Shown here: positions 1-8,700 of the stretch, piece after piece
Layout: every line of letters begins with the position of its first letter
Position numbering within the stretch: the stretch's first letter is position 1
From: DATEPR01 sp036503065
GTDB lineage: Bacteria > Actinomycetota > Actinomycetes > Mycobacteriales > Pseudonocardiaceae
Reading direction: 5' to 3'
Assembly: GCA_036503065.1 (NCBI GenBank)
Contig: DASXXM010000551.1
Location: forward strand, 1 to 28,800
Length of the DNA stretch: 28,800 bases
Position numbers and translations under genes: made by a program
Notes under the pieces: model-generated
What the model was told of the DNA's origin: nothing
What the model saw: only the letters and a program-made list of their open reading frames with translations
The model's database searches: none

Positions 1-14
1 GGAAGGAGGGATAG
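1..14 (+). promoter_or_regulatory. Ribosome binding site of the class III-like synthetase gene
   Basis: A very strong Shine-Dalgarno stretch (GGAAGGAGGG) lies just before the ATG at 15 and settles that start. Nothing of the promoter or of an upstream precursor gene is visible, because the window begins here. Confidence 0.85.
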
Positions 15-2555
15 ATGGCGCCGGACGCCGCCTTCACGTTCGCGCACACCGAGTTCTACGAACCACTGGAACTGGCCGACCCCGGCCGCCGCTACCGACC
101 GACCATCCCGCCCCTCGGCTGGACCACCCGCGAAACCGGCGTATGGACCCAGTGGGCACCACGGACCACCGGATTGCAGGAACAGGGCTGGAAGGTCCAC
201 GTCTCAGCGGCACTGGCCGGCGCCCAGCACGTACTGGACGTGGTCGCCGCGGCCGCGGAGGAGTTCGGCGTACCGTTCAAACACCTGACCGGAACCATGT
301 TCTTCCTGACCCTGCACGGCCGGGACGCGGACCGCACCCGAAGCGGGAAGTTCTGCGCGTTGTACCCACCGGACGAGCGAGTAGCCGGTGACCTGCTACG
401 ACGCCTTGCCCGTGATCTGGCCGACGTGGCGGGCCCGGCCGTATCGACCGACCGACGATTCGGTTCGTCACGCTGCGTCTCCTACCGATACGGCGCGTTC
501 CTGAGCCGATCCCGCCTGGAACCGGACGGCACCCGAACGTCGATGGTGCTCGGCCCGGACGGCGAGGAGATCCCGGAGGACCGTCAACCGGAGTTCCGGT
601 TGCCCCCTGGCATAGTCGACCCGTTCGTACCGGCACAGACCCGACGCACCGACGACGCCCTGCCCGGCTACACCATCGACGCGGTGCTACGGCGCAACAA
701 CTCCGGCGGCACCTACAAGGCGCACACGGCGGCCGGCCAAGAGGTGTTCGTCCGACAGGCACACGCACACACCGGCTACACCGACGAAACCACCGACGCC
801 CGACTGCGCCTACAACGCGAGTACCACACGCTCTGCACGGTGCACGCGAGCGCACCCGACCTGTGTCCGGCGCCGGTCGAGCTCCGCACCCACGGCGAAC
901 ACGCCTACCTGGTCACCGAACTCGTCCCCGGCCGCACGCTGACCACCTGGGCCGCGGCGTCGTCCCCGGTGGTCCGCATCCAGCCGGCACAAGGGGACCT
1001 GGCCGACTACTACCGCCGCTGCCACGTCATCATCACCGCACTCGACGAGCTGCTGACCCAACTGCACGCACTGGGCTACGCGTTCCCGGAACTGGGCCCG
1101 CACAACGTGATGATCGACGACGCGGACCGAATCCGGCTGATCGACTTCGAAGGCGCGCGCAGAAGCGACCGCCGCTCGACCACCGACGCCGTGGCGCGAA
1201 TGCTGTTGTTCCCGCTGCACGACGTGATCCAACGCGGCCCGGAAGCACTGGACCACGCGCGCGCCGAACTGTCCGAACTCGGCCCGGTGCCCGGCACGCT
1301 GTGGCCCGCGGACGTGCCGGCACACCGGACACTGCCCAGCCCCGACGAGGTGCGCGCCGAACCGGCGGAGAGCCTGCGGTGGCTGCGGGACCGCACCGCG
1401 GATGCCCTCGAGGCCATGGCGGAGCCGGACAATCCGCGCTGGGTCTACCCGACGACGCCCGACGGCCACCGAACCAACACCAGCTGTCTGGCGCACGGCA
1501 CCGCGGGCGTGCTGCACGCGTTGCGTTTCGCGGGCCGGCCGGTGCAGCCCGCGGTCGTGGCCCGGCTGCGGGACTCGTCGCTGCGGGAACTGGACGACAC
1601 ACCGCCGGGCCTGCTGTTCGGCACCGCGGGCATCGCGTGGACGCTGGGCGATCTCGGCGCGCACGATGCCGCGAACGAACTGCTGGCCGCCGCGTTCCGC
1701 CATCCGCTCGCCACCAGCTCGGCCACCCTCGGCGGCGGCGCCGCCGGTATCGCGCTGGCCCTGATGGCCTCGTACTGCCGCACCGGCCAACGACACCACC
1801 TCGACTGGGCCGTCCGGCTGCTCACCGACCTGCCGCGGGGCGACGCGCTGGGCGCGATGATCGGCCGGGACACGTCGGCGGGCTTGGTGCACGGCAGGTC
1901 CGGCATCGCACTGGCGCTGTACTACCTGGCCCGGCTGACCGGCGACCGGGCGCCGCTGCGCCGCGGCCTGCGCCTGCTGCGCGAGGAACTGGCACTGTCC
2001 AGCCCCATGGCCACCGACGCACTCGGCTTCCGAGCGTCCACATCGGACGAACAGGCCGTGCCGTACCTGTGCTCCGGCAGCGCGGGCTATGTGCACGTGC
2101 TGACCAGGTACCTGACCATGTCCGGCGTGCCGGAGCTGACCGGTGTGCTGCGGCGCTGCCTGCGGGCACTCACCGGCCGGTTCACCGTGTCCGCCGGACT
2201 GTTCCAGGGGCTCGCCGGCCTCGGCATGGTGCTCGGCGAGGCGGCCGGGCTGCTGGACCGGGACGACCTGGCAGCGCAGGAGATCGCCGTCGGCACCGCA
2301 CTGTTCAAGCACGCCGTACCGCACGAGACCGGGATCCGCTGGTTAGGGGACAACGGATCCCGGTTCAGTGCGGAACTGTGGACCGGCTCGGCGGGCGTGC
2401 TGCTCGCGGTCAGCAGGCTGCTCACCAAGGCACCCGACCCGCTGTTCACGCTGGACCGCTACCTGTCCGACGCGGGCGCGCTCACGGCGGCGGCACAGCA
2501 AGGTGGTTCGTCGCGTAGTCCATCAGCCGTTGCCGGTCCGGCTGTCCGGTTTTGA
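15..2555 (+). CDS. Class III (LanKC-like) lanthionine synthetase with atypical kinase residues
   Basis: This 846-residue protein has the three-part layout of class III lanthipeptide synthetases, which phosphorylate Ser/Thr in a precursor, eliminate the phosphate and close (methyl)lanthionine or labionin rings. The N-terminal lyase domain (about 1-205) keeps the WKVHVS motif (K60, H62) and basic residues near 112 and 158. The kinase-like domain (about 218-385) has a glycine loop (SGGTYK, 230-235), Asn364 and Asp377. However, the usual VAIK-type Lys is Arg247 and the usual catalytic Asp of the DLSPNN-like motif is Glu359 (PELGPHN). The LanC-like domain (about 485-815) has repeated GxxG turns and one Cys686, but FQG (730-732) stands where zinc-binding enzymes have CHG, as expected for class III. 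The last ~20 residues look unconserved and overlap the opposing luxR end by 74 bp. No precursor is visible next to it; one may lie to the left. Confidence 0.85.
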   Translation: MAPDAAFTFAHTEFYEPLELADPGRRYRPTIPPLGWTTRETGVWTQWAPRTTGLQEQGWKVHVSAALAGAQHVLDVVAAAAEEFGVPFKHLTGTMFFLTLHGRDADRTRSGKFCALYPPDERVAGDLLRRLARDLADVAGPAVSTDRRFGSSRCVSYRYGAFLSRSRLEPDGTRTSMVLGPDGEEIPEDRQPEFRLPPGIVDPFVPAQTRRTDDALPGYTIDAVLRRNNSGGTYKAHTAAGQEVFVRQAHAHTGYTDETTDARLRLQREYHTLCTVHASAPDLCPAPVELRTHGEHAYLVTELVPGRTLTTWAAASSPVVRIQPAQGDLADYYRRCHVIITALDELLTQLHALGYAFPELGPHNVMIDDADRIRLIDFEGARRSDRRSTTDAVARMLLFPLHDVIQRGPEALDHARAELSELGPVPGTLWPADVPAHRTLPSPDEVRAEPAESLRWLRDRTADALEAMAEPDNPRWVYPTTPDGHRTNTSCLAHGTAGVLHALRFAGRPVQPAVVARLRDSSLRELDDTPPGLLFGTAGIAWTLGDLGAHDAANELLAAAFRHPLATSSATLGGGAAGIALALMASYCRTGQRHHLDWAVRLLTDLPRGDALGAMIGRDTSAGLVHGRSGIALALYYLARLTGDRAPLRRGLRLLREELALSSPMATDALGFRASTSDEQAVPYLCSGSAGYVHVLTRYLTMSGVPELTGVLRRCLRALTGRFTVSAGLFQGLAGLGMVLGEAAGLLDRDDLAAQEIAVGTALFKHAVPHETGIRWLGDNGSRFSAELWTGSAGVLLAVSRLLTKAPDPLFTLDRYLSDAGALTAAAQQGGSSRSPSAVAGPAVRF

Positions 2556-5403
2556 CGAGCAGGCTGGCCACATGCTTCTCCACGGTGCGCGGCGAGATGT
2601 GCAGCCGGTCGGCGACGGCCCGGTTGCCGAGGCGTCGCGCGATCAGCTCGAACACCTCGAACTCGCGCACCGTGACGCCGAGCCCGCGCAGGTCGCCGGG
2701 CACCCGGTCGGTGCCGGTGCGCCGCTGCTGCACCGGCGCGCCGAACTGCCGCAACAGGCCGCGGCAGGCGATGGCCACCGCGGTCACGCCTGCGCCATGG
2801 AAATGTTCCTCGGCGCGCCGCAGCCAGCCGACCGGATCACCCCACCCGTCCGCGAAGGCCGCCTCCGCGACCAGCCGCAGGCCGAGCCGGCGCGTCATCC
2901 GGTAGGGCTCCGCGCACTGCTGTGCCCGCGCCACCGCCTGTTCCGCCTCGTCGACCCGACCGTCCCGGCCGTGCAGCACGGCCTCGGCGAGCAGGCTGAA
3001 CTGCCGGTTCCAGCGCATCCGGCCGGGCGCGGTCTCGGTCACCGCCGTGTACTCCGGCCAGCCCGCCGTGCCGGCCAGCACGTTGAGCAGCAGGCGCATA
3101 CCGTGCGGGCCGGCCAGGTAGAACGTGGTCGGGTTAGCGGCCTGGACGGCCACCACGGTGTCCAGTTCCACGCGGGCCTGCGCCACGTCCTCCTCCAGCA
3201 GCGCGCAGAACGTCCGGGCCAGCCCGATGGTCAGCGGGTACTCCTGCGACTCCACCCCGCCGATCAACCGGAACTCGGCCAGGTGGCCGTCCATCTCGGC
3301 GCGGTGACCCTGGTGTGCGGCCAAGGTCGCCAGAGACATCCGGACGTAGCGGTCCACGGAGACCAGACGCAGCCGCCGCACCGACGTGCCGCACTCCTTC
3401 AGCCGGTCGGCGGCGACCGCGAAGTCGCCGCGCAGCACCGCGTCCAGGCCCTGGATGGCCTCCATGTTGTGCGCGATGGTGACCGCGCCTGCCTGCAGCG
3501 CCTCCTGCTCGGTGTCCCGCAGCAGCGTGTTGTCCGTGCGGTCCAGCCAGTCGTTGCCGGCCAGCGCGCACAGCGCGTAGAGCCGCCAGATCGCCAGCCG
3601 ATGCTGCTCGGCGAGGGTCCTGACCCGCTCGAAATGGCGGCCCGCCTCGGCCAGGTCGCGTTCCCGGACCAGGGTGCCCACCCCGAACCACGCCTGGCAG
3701 GCGATCATGGGCAGCTGCGCCCGTTCTGCCGCGGCCGCTGCCCGTCGAGCCAGGGCTTCCGCCTCCCGCAACCGTTCCGTGCCCGTGCCCAGCATGGCGA
3801 GGAACGCCGCGACCGCGTCCGGCTCCGCGGTCGCCTCGTCGTCGGCGTCCGGCCCGATCAGCGTTCTGGCCGCGGCCACCTGCGCCATCCCGTCGGTCAC
3901 CCGGCCGGTCATGTGCGCGACCCACGCGAGTCGCAAATGGAGTGTTGCCAGCCGCGCCGGGTCCAGGCCCGCCGCGTGCGACGGCAGCGTCTTCGCCAGC
4001 TCGAAGACCCGTTCGAAGTGGCCCGCCTCGGCCAGCGCGTACAGGAGCGTTTCCAGCACGTCCGCCCGGTTGCGCACATCCCCGTCCGCCACCAGGTGTT
4101 CGGCGCGCTCCAGCAGCGCCAACGCGGACCGGCCGGCACCGTCGGCCAGTGCCCTGCGCCCGGCCTCGGTGTACAGGCGGGCCGCGGCGAGCTGGTCGCC
4201 CGCGTCCAGGCGCAGCCGCGCCACGAGCTGGCACCACTCGCCGGGCACCCCGGGATGCGCCGCGGCGACCGCGTCCGCCGCGCGCCGGGACAGCTCGGCC
4301 CGGTCCAGCGGAGTCAGCTCGGAGAGCAGGGCCTCCGCGGTCAGCGGGTGCTGGAACCGATACCAGTCCGGGCCGCCGTCGTCGGTCGCCACGAGCTGCG
4401 CGGTGACGCCTGCCCTGATGTTGGTCAGCAGCGTGTGGTCGTCGACGCCGGCCACCCGCTGCACGATGGACAGCGGGAACCGGCGGCCCAGCACGGCGGC
4501 GACGGACAACACCGCGCGACCGTCGGGCCCGAGCCGGTCGGTGCGGCCCACGATGCTGCGAGCCAGCGTGGCCGGCACCTCGGCGCGGACGTCGCGGATC
4601 GATCGCCAGCCGTCCGCGTCCTTGCGCAGGTGTCGGCCACTGACCATGCTGTGCAACAGTTCCTCGACCGCGAACGGGTTGCCGGCGCTGTTCTCCCACA
4701 GCTGCCGCGCGGTGTCCGGTGGCACGTCGGCCTCGTCCGCCGCGAGGCAGGACGCGACGAGCCGTCGGACGTCGGGCAGGTCCAGCCGGTTCAGTTCGAT
4801 GCCGACGGAACCGGGCCTGCGGCTCGCTGTCATGGCCAGGTCGTAGGCGTCGCCCGGCTCGTTGCGCACGGTCGCCAACAGCACCGTGCTCTGCCGGGAC
4901 ACGTTGTCCGACAGATACTCCACGACCGCCAGCGTCTCGATGTCGGCGTCCTGCAGGTCGTCGAGGACCAGCAGGCAGCCGTGTTCCCGGCCGAGGACCG
5001 ACGTCAGGCGCAGCACGGCCTCGGCCATCACGATGAGCGACCCGTCCGGGGCGCCTGCCGAGCCGTCGCTCCAGTCGGGCACGAGCCGGCCGAGCACCGA
5101 CCGGTACGGGCCGAGCTCACCGTCGTCGGGAATGGCGCCTGCCCGGCCCACCGCGAGCAGCGCCTCGGCCAACGGGCGGAACGGCACGGCGGGGCCCATC
5201 GCGGTGCCCCGCCCACGCAGCACCACCATCTCCGCGCCGTAGGCGTGGCTGACCGCTTCCGCGGCGAGCCGGGTCTTGCCGATGCCCGGCTCGCCGAGCA
5301 CGAAGACAGCGCTGCCCTGGCCCTTGCGGGCCGCCGCCAGGATGCGGTCCAGTTCCTCGACCTCGTCGTCGCGGCCGACCAACTGGGGCGCACGCATCCG
5401 CAT
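2482..5403 (-). CDS. Large ATP-binding LuxR-family (LAL) transcriptional regulator
   Basis: This 973-residue protein begins with an AAA/STAND-type ATPase: Walker A GEPGIGKT (37-44) and Walker B LLVLDD (144-149). A long alpha-helical, TPR-like middle follows. It ends with a LuxR-type helix-turn-helix (about 907-970; TVREFEVFELIARRLGNRAV, then ISPRTVEKHV). The size and architecture match LAL regulators, which often activate secondary-metabolite clusters in actinomycetes. It lies downstream of lanM and the precursor candidate on the same strand, after an 82-bp gap with a hairpin. A possible own -10 (TAGGGT, reading 5417 to 5412) sits about 9 bases before the ATG. It probably controls the lanthipeptide genes; that role is inferred from position. 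Confidence 0.9.
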   Translation of the reverse strand: MRMRAPQLVGRDDEVEELDRILAAARKGQGSAVFVLGEPGIGKTRLAAEAVSHAYGAEMVVLRGRGTAMGPAVPFRPLAEALLAVGRAGAIPDDGELGPYRSVLGRLVPDWSDGSAGAPDGSLIVMAEAVLRLTSVLGREHGCLLVLDDLQDADIETLAVVEYLSDNVSRQSTVLLATVRNEPGDAYDLAMTASRRPGSVGIELNRLDLPDVRRLVASCLAADEADVPPDTARQLWENSAGNPFAVEELLHSMVSGRHLRKDADGWRSIRDVRAEVPATLARSIVGRTDRLGPDGRAVLSVAAVLGRRFPLSIVQRVAGVDDHTLLTNIRAGVTAQLVATDDGGPDWYRFQHPLTAEALLSELTPLDRAELSRRAADAVAAAHPGVPGEWCQLVARLRLDAGDQLAAARLYTEAGRRALADGAGRSALALLERAEHLVADGDVRNRADVLETLLYALAEAGHFERVFELAKTLPSHAAGLDPARLATLHLRLAWVAHMTGRVTDGMAQVAAARTLIGPDADDEATAEPDAVAAFLAMLGTGTERLREAEALARRAAAAAERAQLPMIACQAWFGVGTLVRERDLAEAGRHFERVRTLAEQHRLAIWRLYALCALAGNDWLDRTDNTLLRDTEQEALQAGAVTIAHNMEAIQGLDAVLRGDFAVAADRLKECGTSVRRLRLVSVDRYVRMSLATLAAHQGHRAEMDGHLAEFRLIGGVESQEYPLTIGLARTFCALLEEDVAQARVELDTVVAVQAANPTTFYLAGPHGMRLLLNVLAGTAGWPEYTAVTETAPGRMRWNRQFSLLAEAVLHGRDGRVDEAEQAVARAQQCAEPYRMTRRLGLRLVAEAAFADGWGDPVGWLRRAEEHFHGAGVTAVAIACRGLLRQFGAPVQQRRTGTDRVPGDLRGLGVTVREFEVFELIARRLGNRAVADRLHISPRTVEKHVASLLVKTGQPDRQRLMDYATNHLAVPPP

Positions 5404-5452
5404 ACTGACCGACCCTAGCGTTTCCGGTCGTCAACGTTCCGGAAGGCAGTGT

Positions 5453-5469
5453 CGGTGCGGTGTGCACCG
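5453..5469. terminator. Short hairpin in the precursor-luxR gap (possible attenuator)
   Basis: CGGTGC and GCACCG form a perfect 6-bp stem around a 5-base loop in the 82-bp gap between the precursor stop and the luxR start. There is no T-run. It could partly stop transcription after the precursor, or protect that part of the mRNA. A second palindrome, GTGACCAGGTCAC (5477-5489), overlaps the precursor stop codon. Confidence 0.35.
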
Positions 5470-5485
5470 TTCGTGGGTGACCAGG

Positions 5486-5698
5486 TCACGTGATGCTGAC
5501 GGTGTGCGAGAACACCGGCGAGAGCGGCGCGGCCGCCGCGACAGCGCCCATGGTCAACCCCATCAGGATGGTGGCGCGGGCGCCGATGCCGAACCGGGTC
5601 CGCTTCACGACCTCGCCGGCCGCGCCGGGTTCGTTCTGTTCGCTTGGTAATACCTCGTCGGCGGCACCGCTGCCCGCCGGGTTGACGTTGTCCTGCAT
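5486..5698 (-). CDS. Putative cysteine-free precursor peptide of the lanM operon
   Basis: This 70-residue peptide has a strong RBS (GGAGG, 5 bases before the ATG) and begins 28 bp after the lanM stop. The first ~30 residues are acidic and polar, leader-like. A basic patch (KRTRFGIGAR, 32-41) and a hydrophobic stretch (about 43-58) come next. The tail is rich in Ser/Thr (PLSPVFSHTVSIT) and the peptide ends in Thr. There is no cysteine anywhere, so it cannot form an ordinary lanthionine, although LanM could dehydrate S60, S64, T66, S68 or T70. The basic patch plus hydrophobic stretch ending in AAAA resembles a signal peptide or signal anchor, so a secreted C-terminal peptide is conceivable. Alternatively it is a small membrane protein unrelated to the synthetase. 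Its position and RBS are clear; its function is inferred. Confidence 0.65.
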   Translation of the reverse strand: MQDNVNPAGSGAADEVLPSEQNEPGAAGEVVKRTRFGIGARATILMGLTMGAVAAAAPLSPVFSHTVSIT

Positions 5699-5726
5699 CT
5701 CATCCTCCGTGGTGCGTTCCGGGTTC

Positions 5727-8700
5727 TCAACCCACTCGGCACTGATCCGGCGTTGCCGGCGCCAACAGCAGTACCGAGGGAACGTGGTCGGCGAAGCCGA
5801 GCCGCAGCAGCCCGTAGCCGATCCCGGCCAGCCCGGTGAGCAGGCCGGGTGATGGCACGCCGCGCGGCGTGCCGCAGCGGGGGCCGAACTGTTCGAGCGC
5901 GCCGACCAGCAGCCCCGCGCCGCGGTCGCGATAGCCCGCGGCCCACTCGTCGCCGCGCGCCGCCAGCGCGATCAGTGCTTCCGCCACGCCGAGTTCGCCG
6001 TGGCACAGGCTGGTGTCCCGCAGTGGCCGGTGCTCGCCGAGCACCGTGACCGCCTGGTTGTCGATCTCGGTGTCGATCCGGGCCACCACCGAGCCGGCCA
6101 GCCCGCTGCACCAGCCGATGTCGTGGTGTCCGGCGGCCAGACCGGCGTCGTGGCGCAGCGCGGTCCGGCCTGCGGCCGCGTAGCGCGCCGAGCCGGTGAC
6201 GGCGGCGGCCCGCGACAGCGCCCAGCCATCGCCCGCGGCACCGAACAGCAGCCCTGGCCGCCGGTCGGCCGGTTCGTCCCAGGCCGCGGCCAGCCGGTCG
6301 GCCAGGACCAGCGCGGACCGCAGGGCCGCGGGCATGCCGGTTTCGGCGTGCACGGCCAACAACGCGGCGAGGCCGCCGGCCCGACCCGTGGCCAGGCCGC
6401 TGCCACGGCCGTCGTCGGCCGCGACGACCAGCGGCACCGCCGCCGCGAGCCACCGCACCATGTCGCCGTCCGCGAGCAACGTGGACAGCCGGGCCAGCGC
6501 GTAACACAGGCCGCCCAGCCCGCCGAAGCCGCCGCAGCCGACCTCGGCGGCCAGTTCCGGGTCGGCGGCCAGCAGGTCCAGCAGCCGCGGCAGTGGCGCC
6601 ACCGCCTTGCGGGCCAGTTCCGGATAGCGGCTCAGGCCGGTCAGCTCGCCCAGTTGGGCCAGGAACAGCGCGGTGCCGCAGTAGCCGTCGGCGAGTCCCG
6701 CGCCCAGCGGCAGCACCGTCCAGTGCTTGCCGTCCAACAGTTCCAGGCCGAGCCAGTTGGCCCGGCCGTCGCCGTGCACCGCCCGCGCGACGATGTCGTC
6801 GGCCAGTTCGCAGGCCAGGGTCAGCAGCCGCTGCGGATCGGGTGGCGCGGCCCGGACCGGTTCGGGCACCGACGGCCCGCTGTGGTGGTCGGCCGTCCGT
6901 TCCCGGCCGGCCAGGGTCGCCGCGATCAGCCAGTCCTGGTCGTGGCGGTCCACCTCGCCCATGCGGCGCAGTTTCGCGGTGACCGCGGCCAGCCCGGACT
7001 CGGCGAGCAGGCCGGGCAGCCGCTGCCCGTCGGAGGTCCACACGTCGGTGCTGCCCGGTCGGGTGGTGAACATCGGCACGTCGCCGGACCACAGGTCGGC
7101 CAGTTCGTGCGGGACGAGCCGCAGATGCAGTTCGTCCACGGCGTCGGTCCACAGCACGTCGAACACGCGCTCCCGGTCCAGCCCGTCGCGCAGCAGGTCC
7201 GGGTGGGTGGACTCGTCGAGTAGTTCCGCGTAGACCGCGGTGTGCCGGGCGAGTATGCGGACCTCGTCGTCGGCGCAGCGGGCCAGCAGGGGGATCAGGT
7301 CGTCGCGGTGGGCCGCGATCGCGTCGTAGCCGACGCGGAATCCGGCCTGTAGCGCGGCTTCGTGGTCGACCGGGTCGACGTCGTGGCCGGGCAGCGTCGG
7401 CCGGTTGGCGGCCCGGCCGAGGGCCGGGGCCGCGCGGCGCACCAGGCGCATCCGGTCGGTGCCCGCGTCCTGCCAACGGACCACGTCGTTCGGCTGCGTG
7501 CCCTGCTGGCCGCCGCCGACACCGGACACGTCGAGGGCGCCGTGCTCGCCGAGGATCATCGTGGGCAGCAGCGCGGTCCGGCCGACCGAGCCGACCAGCG
7601 CCCGGATCGCCGGGTCCGGGCCGGTCAGCGGGATCGGCGGCAGCGTGGGGTGGTACAGCGTCTCCACGTCCACCAGCATCGGCTGGTCCGCACACGCGAT
7701 CAGGTTCTCGTAGTGGAAGTCGGTGCCGTCCAACGCGTAGAGCAGCGCGAGCAGCGCGCCCTGCCGGTGGTAGAAACGGTCCACATCGGACACTTCAGCG
7801 CACGGCAGGTGCTCGACGAATGCCAGCCAGCCGTAGCCCGCCTTCGGCAGCGTCCGCACCGCGCTCAGCCGCAAGCCGTGCACCACGGTGTTCAGCCAGG
7901 TCACCAGGTCGGCGAAATGTGCTTGCAGGGCAACCGATCGCGGCTTGTAGATCACAGCGGCGCCGTCGGCGAACCGCAGCACGGCCACCGCCCGCCCGCC
8001 CTGGTGGCTGTCCCCGGCACCCGGCTCCAACGCCACCAGCAGGCCGGGATCACGTCCGGCCAGCAGCGTGTCGACGATCTCGGCCCGGTCGGCGGCGAAC
8101 CGGTCCAGCAGTTCGTCCGTTGTCGTCACCGCGTGCTGCGCGGCCTGCGCCAGCAATCTGCCCAATACCGGAAATCGCCCGACAACGGCCGACAATTCGC
8201 CATCGGCGATATTGCGGACGAAATCGGCGAAACGGTCCTCCGTTGTCGCGCCACGCAATCGGTCACTCGTGCGCGCGGCGGCCAGTTCCACCACCAATGT
8301 GCGGGCCGCGATCCCGGCCAGGCGACGGCCGAGGCGCGCCAGCACGGCCGCGCGTACGGCCGCCACGTCGACGCGGTCGAGGTGCGCCGCGGCACGTCGG
8401 TCCAGCTGATCGCCCACCGCGCTCAGGAATGGTGTCAAAGCGGGCAACAACGACAGTGTGTCGTCGCTGCCGCCCGGTGCTGCGGGAAGGCTCTGCGGCG
8501 TGGCGCGGCTTCTGCCTGTCGCGGCAAGGGCTTCGTCGAGTACGTTTGTCCACTCCGGCCGGTTCGTCCGGGCGGCCAGCGCGTCGGTCGACTCGGCGAG
8601 CAGGGCCAACGCGGCGTCGGTGGCCAGGCCCCGCGCGGCAAGACCCACGTCCGTACCAGGGTTTTCCAGCCAGTCCGCGAGTCGCCGCCGGGCCCGGTCG

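Noticed and set aside
810..2324. Long minus-strand open frame (504 codons) inside the LanKC gene
   Set aside because: Gln/Arg/Val-rich translation typical of the antisense frame of a high-GC gene; no motif, and the opposite strand is a clear synthetase.
2368..5418. 1016-codon plus-strand frame opposite the LuxR gene
   Set aside because: His/Arg/Gln/Gly-rich shadow with no domain; the minus strand carries Walker motifs and a LuxR helix-turn-helix in order.
5486..5698. Daptide-type precursor (hydrophobic helix ending in Thr)
   Set aside because: The C-terminal Thr and helix fit loosely, but none of the daptide maturation genes (decarboxylase, aminotransferase, methyltransferase) is present in the window.
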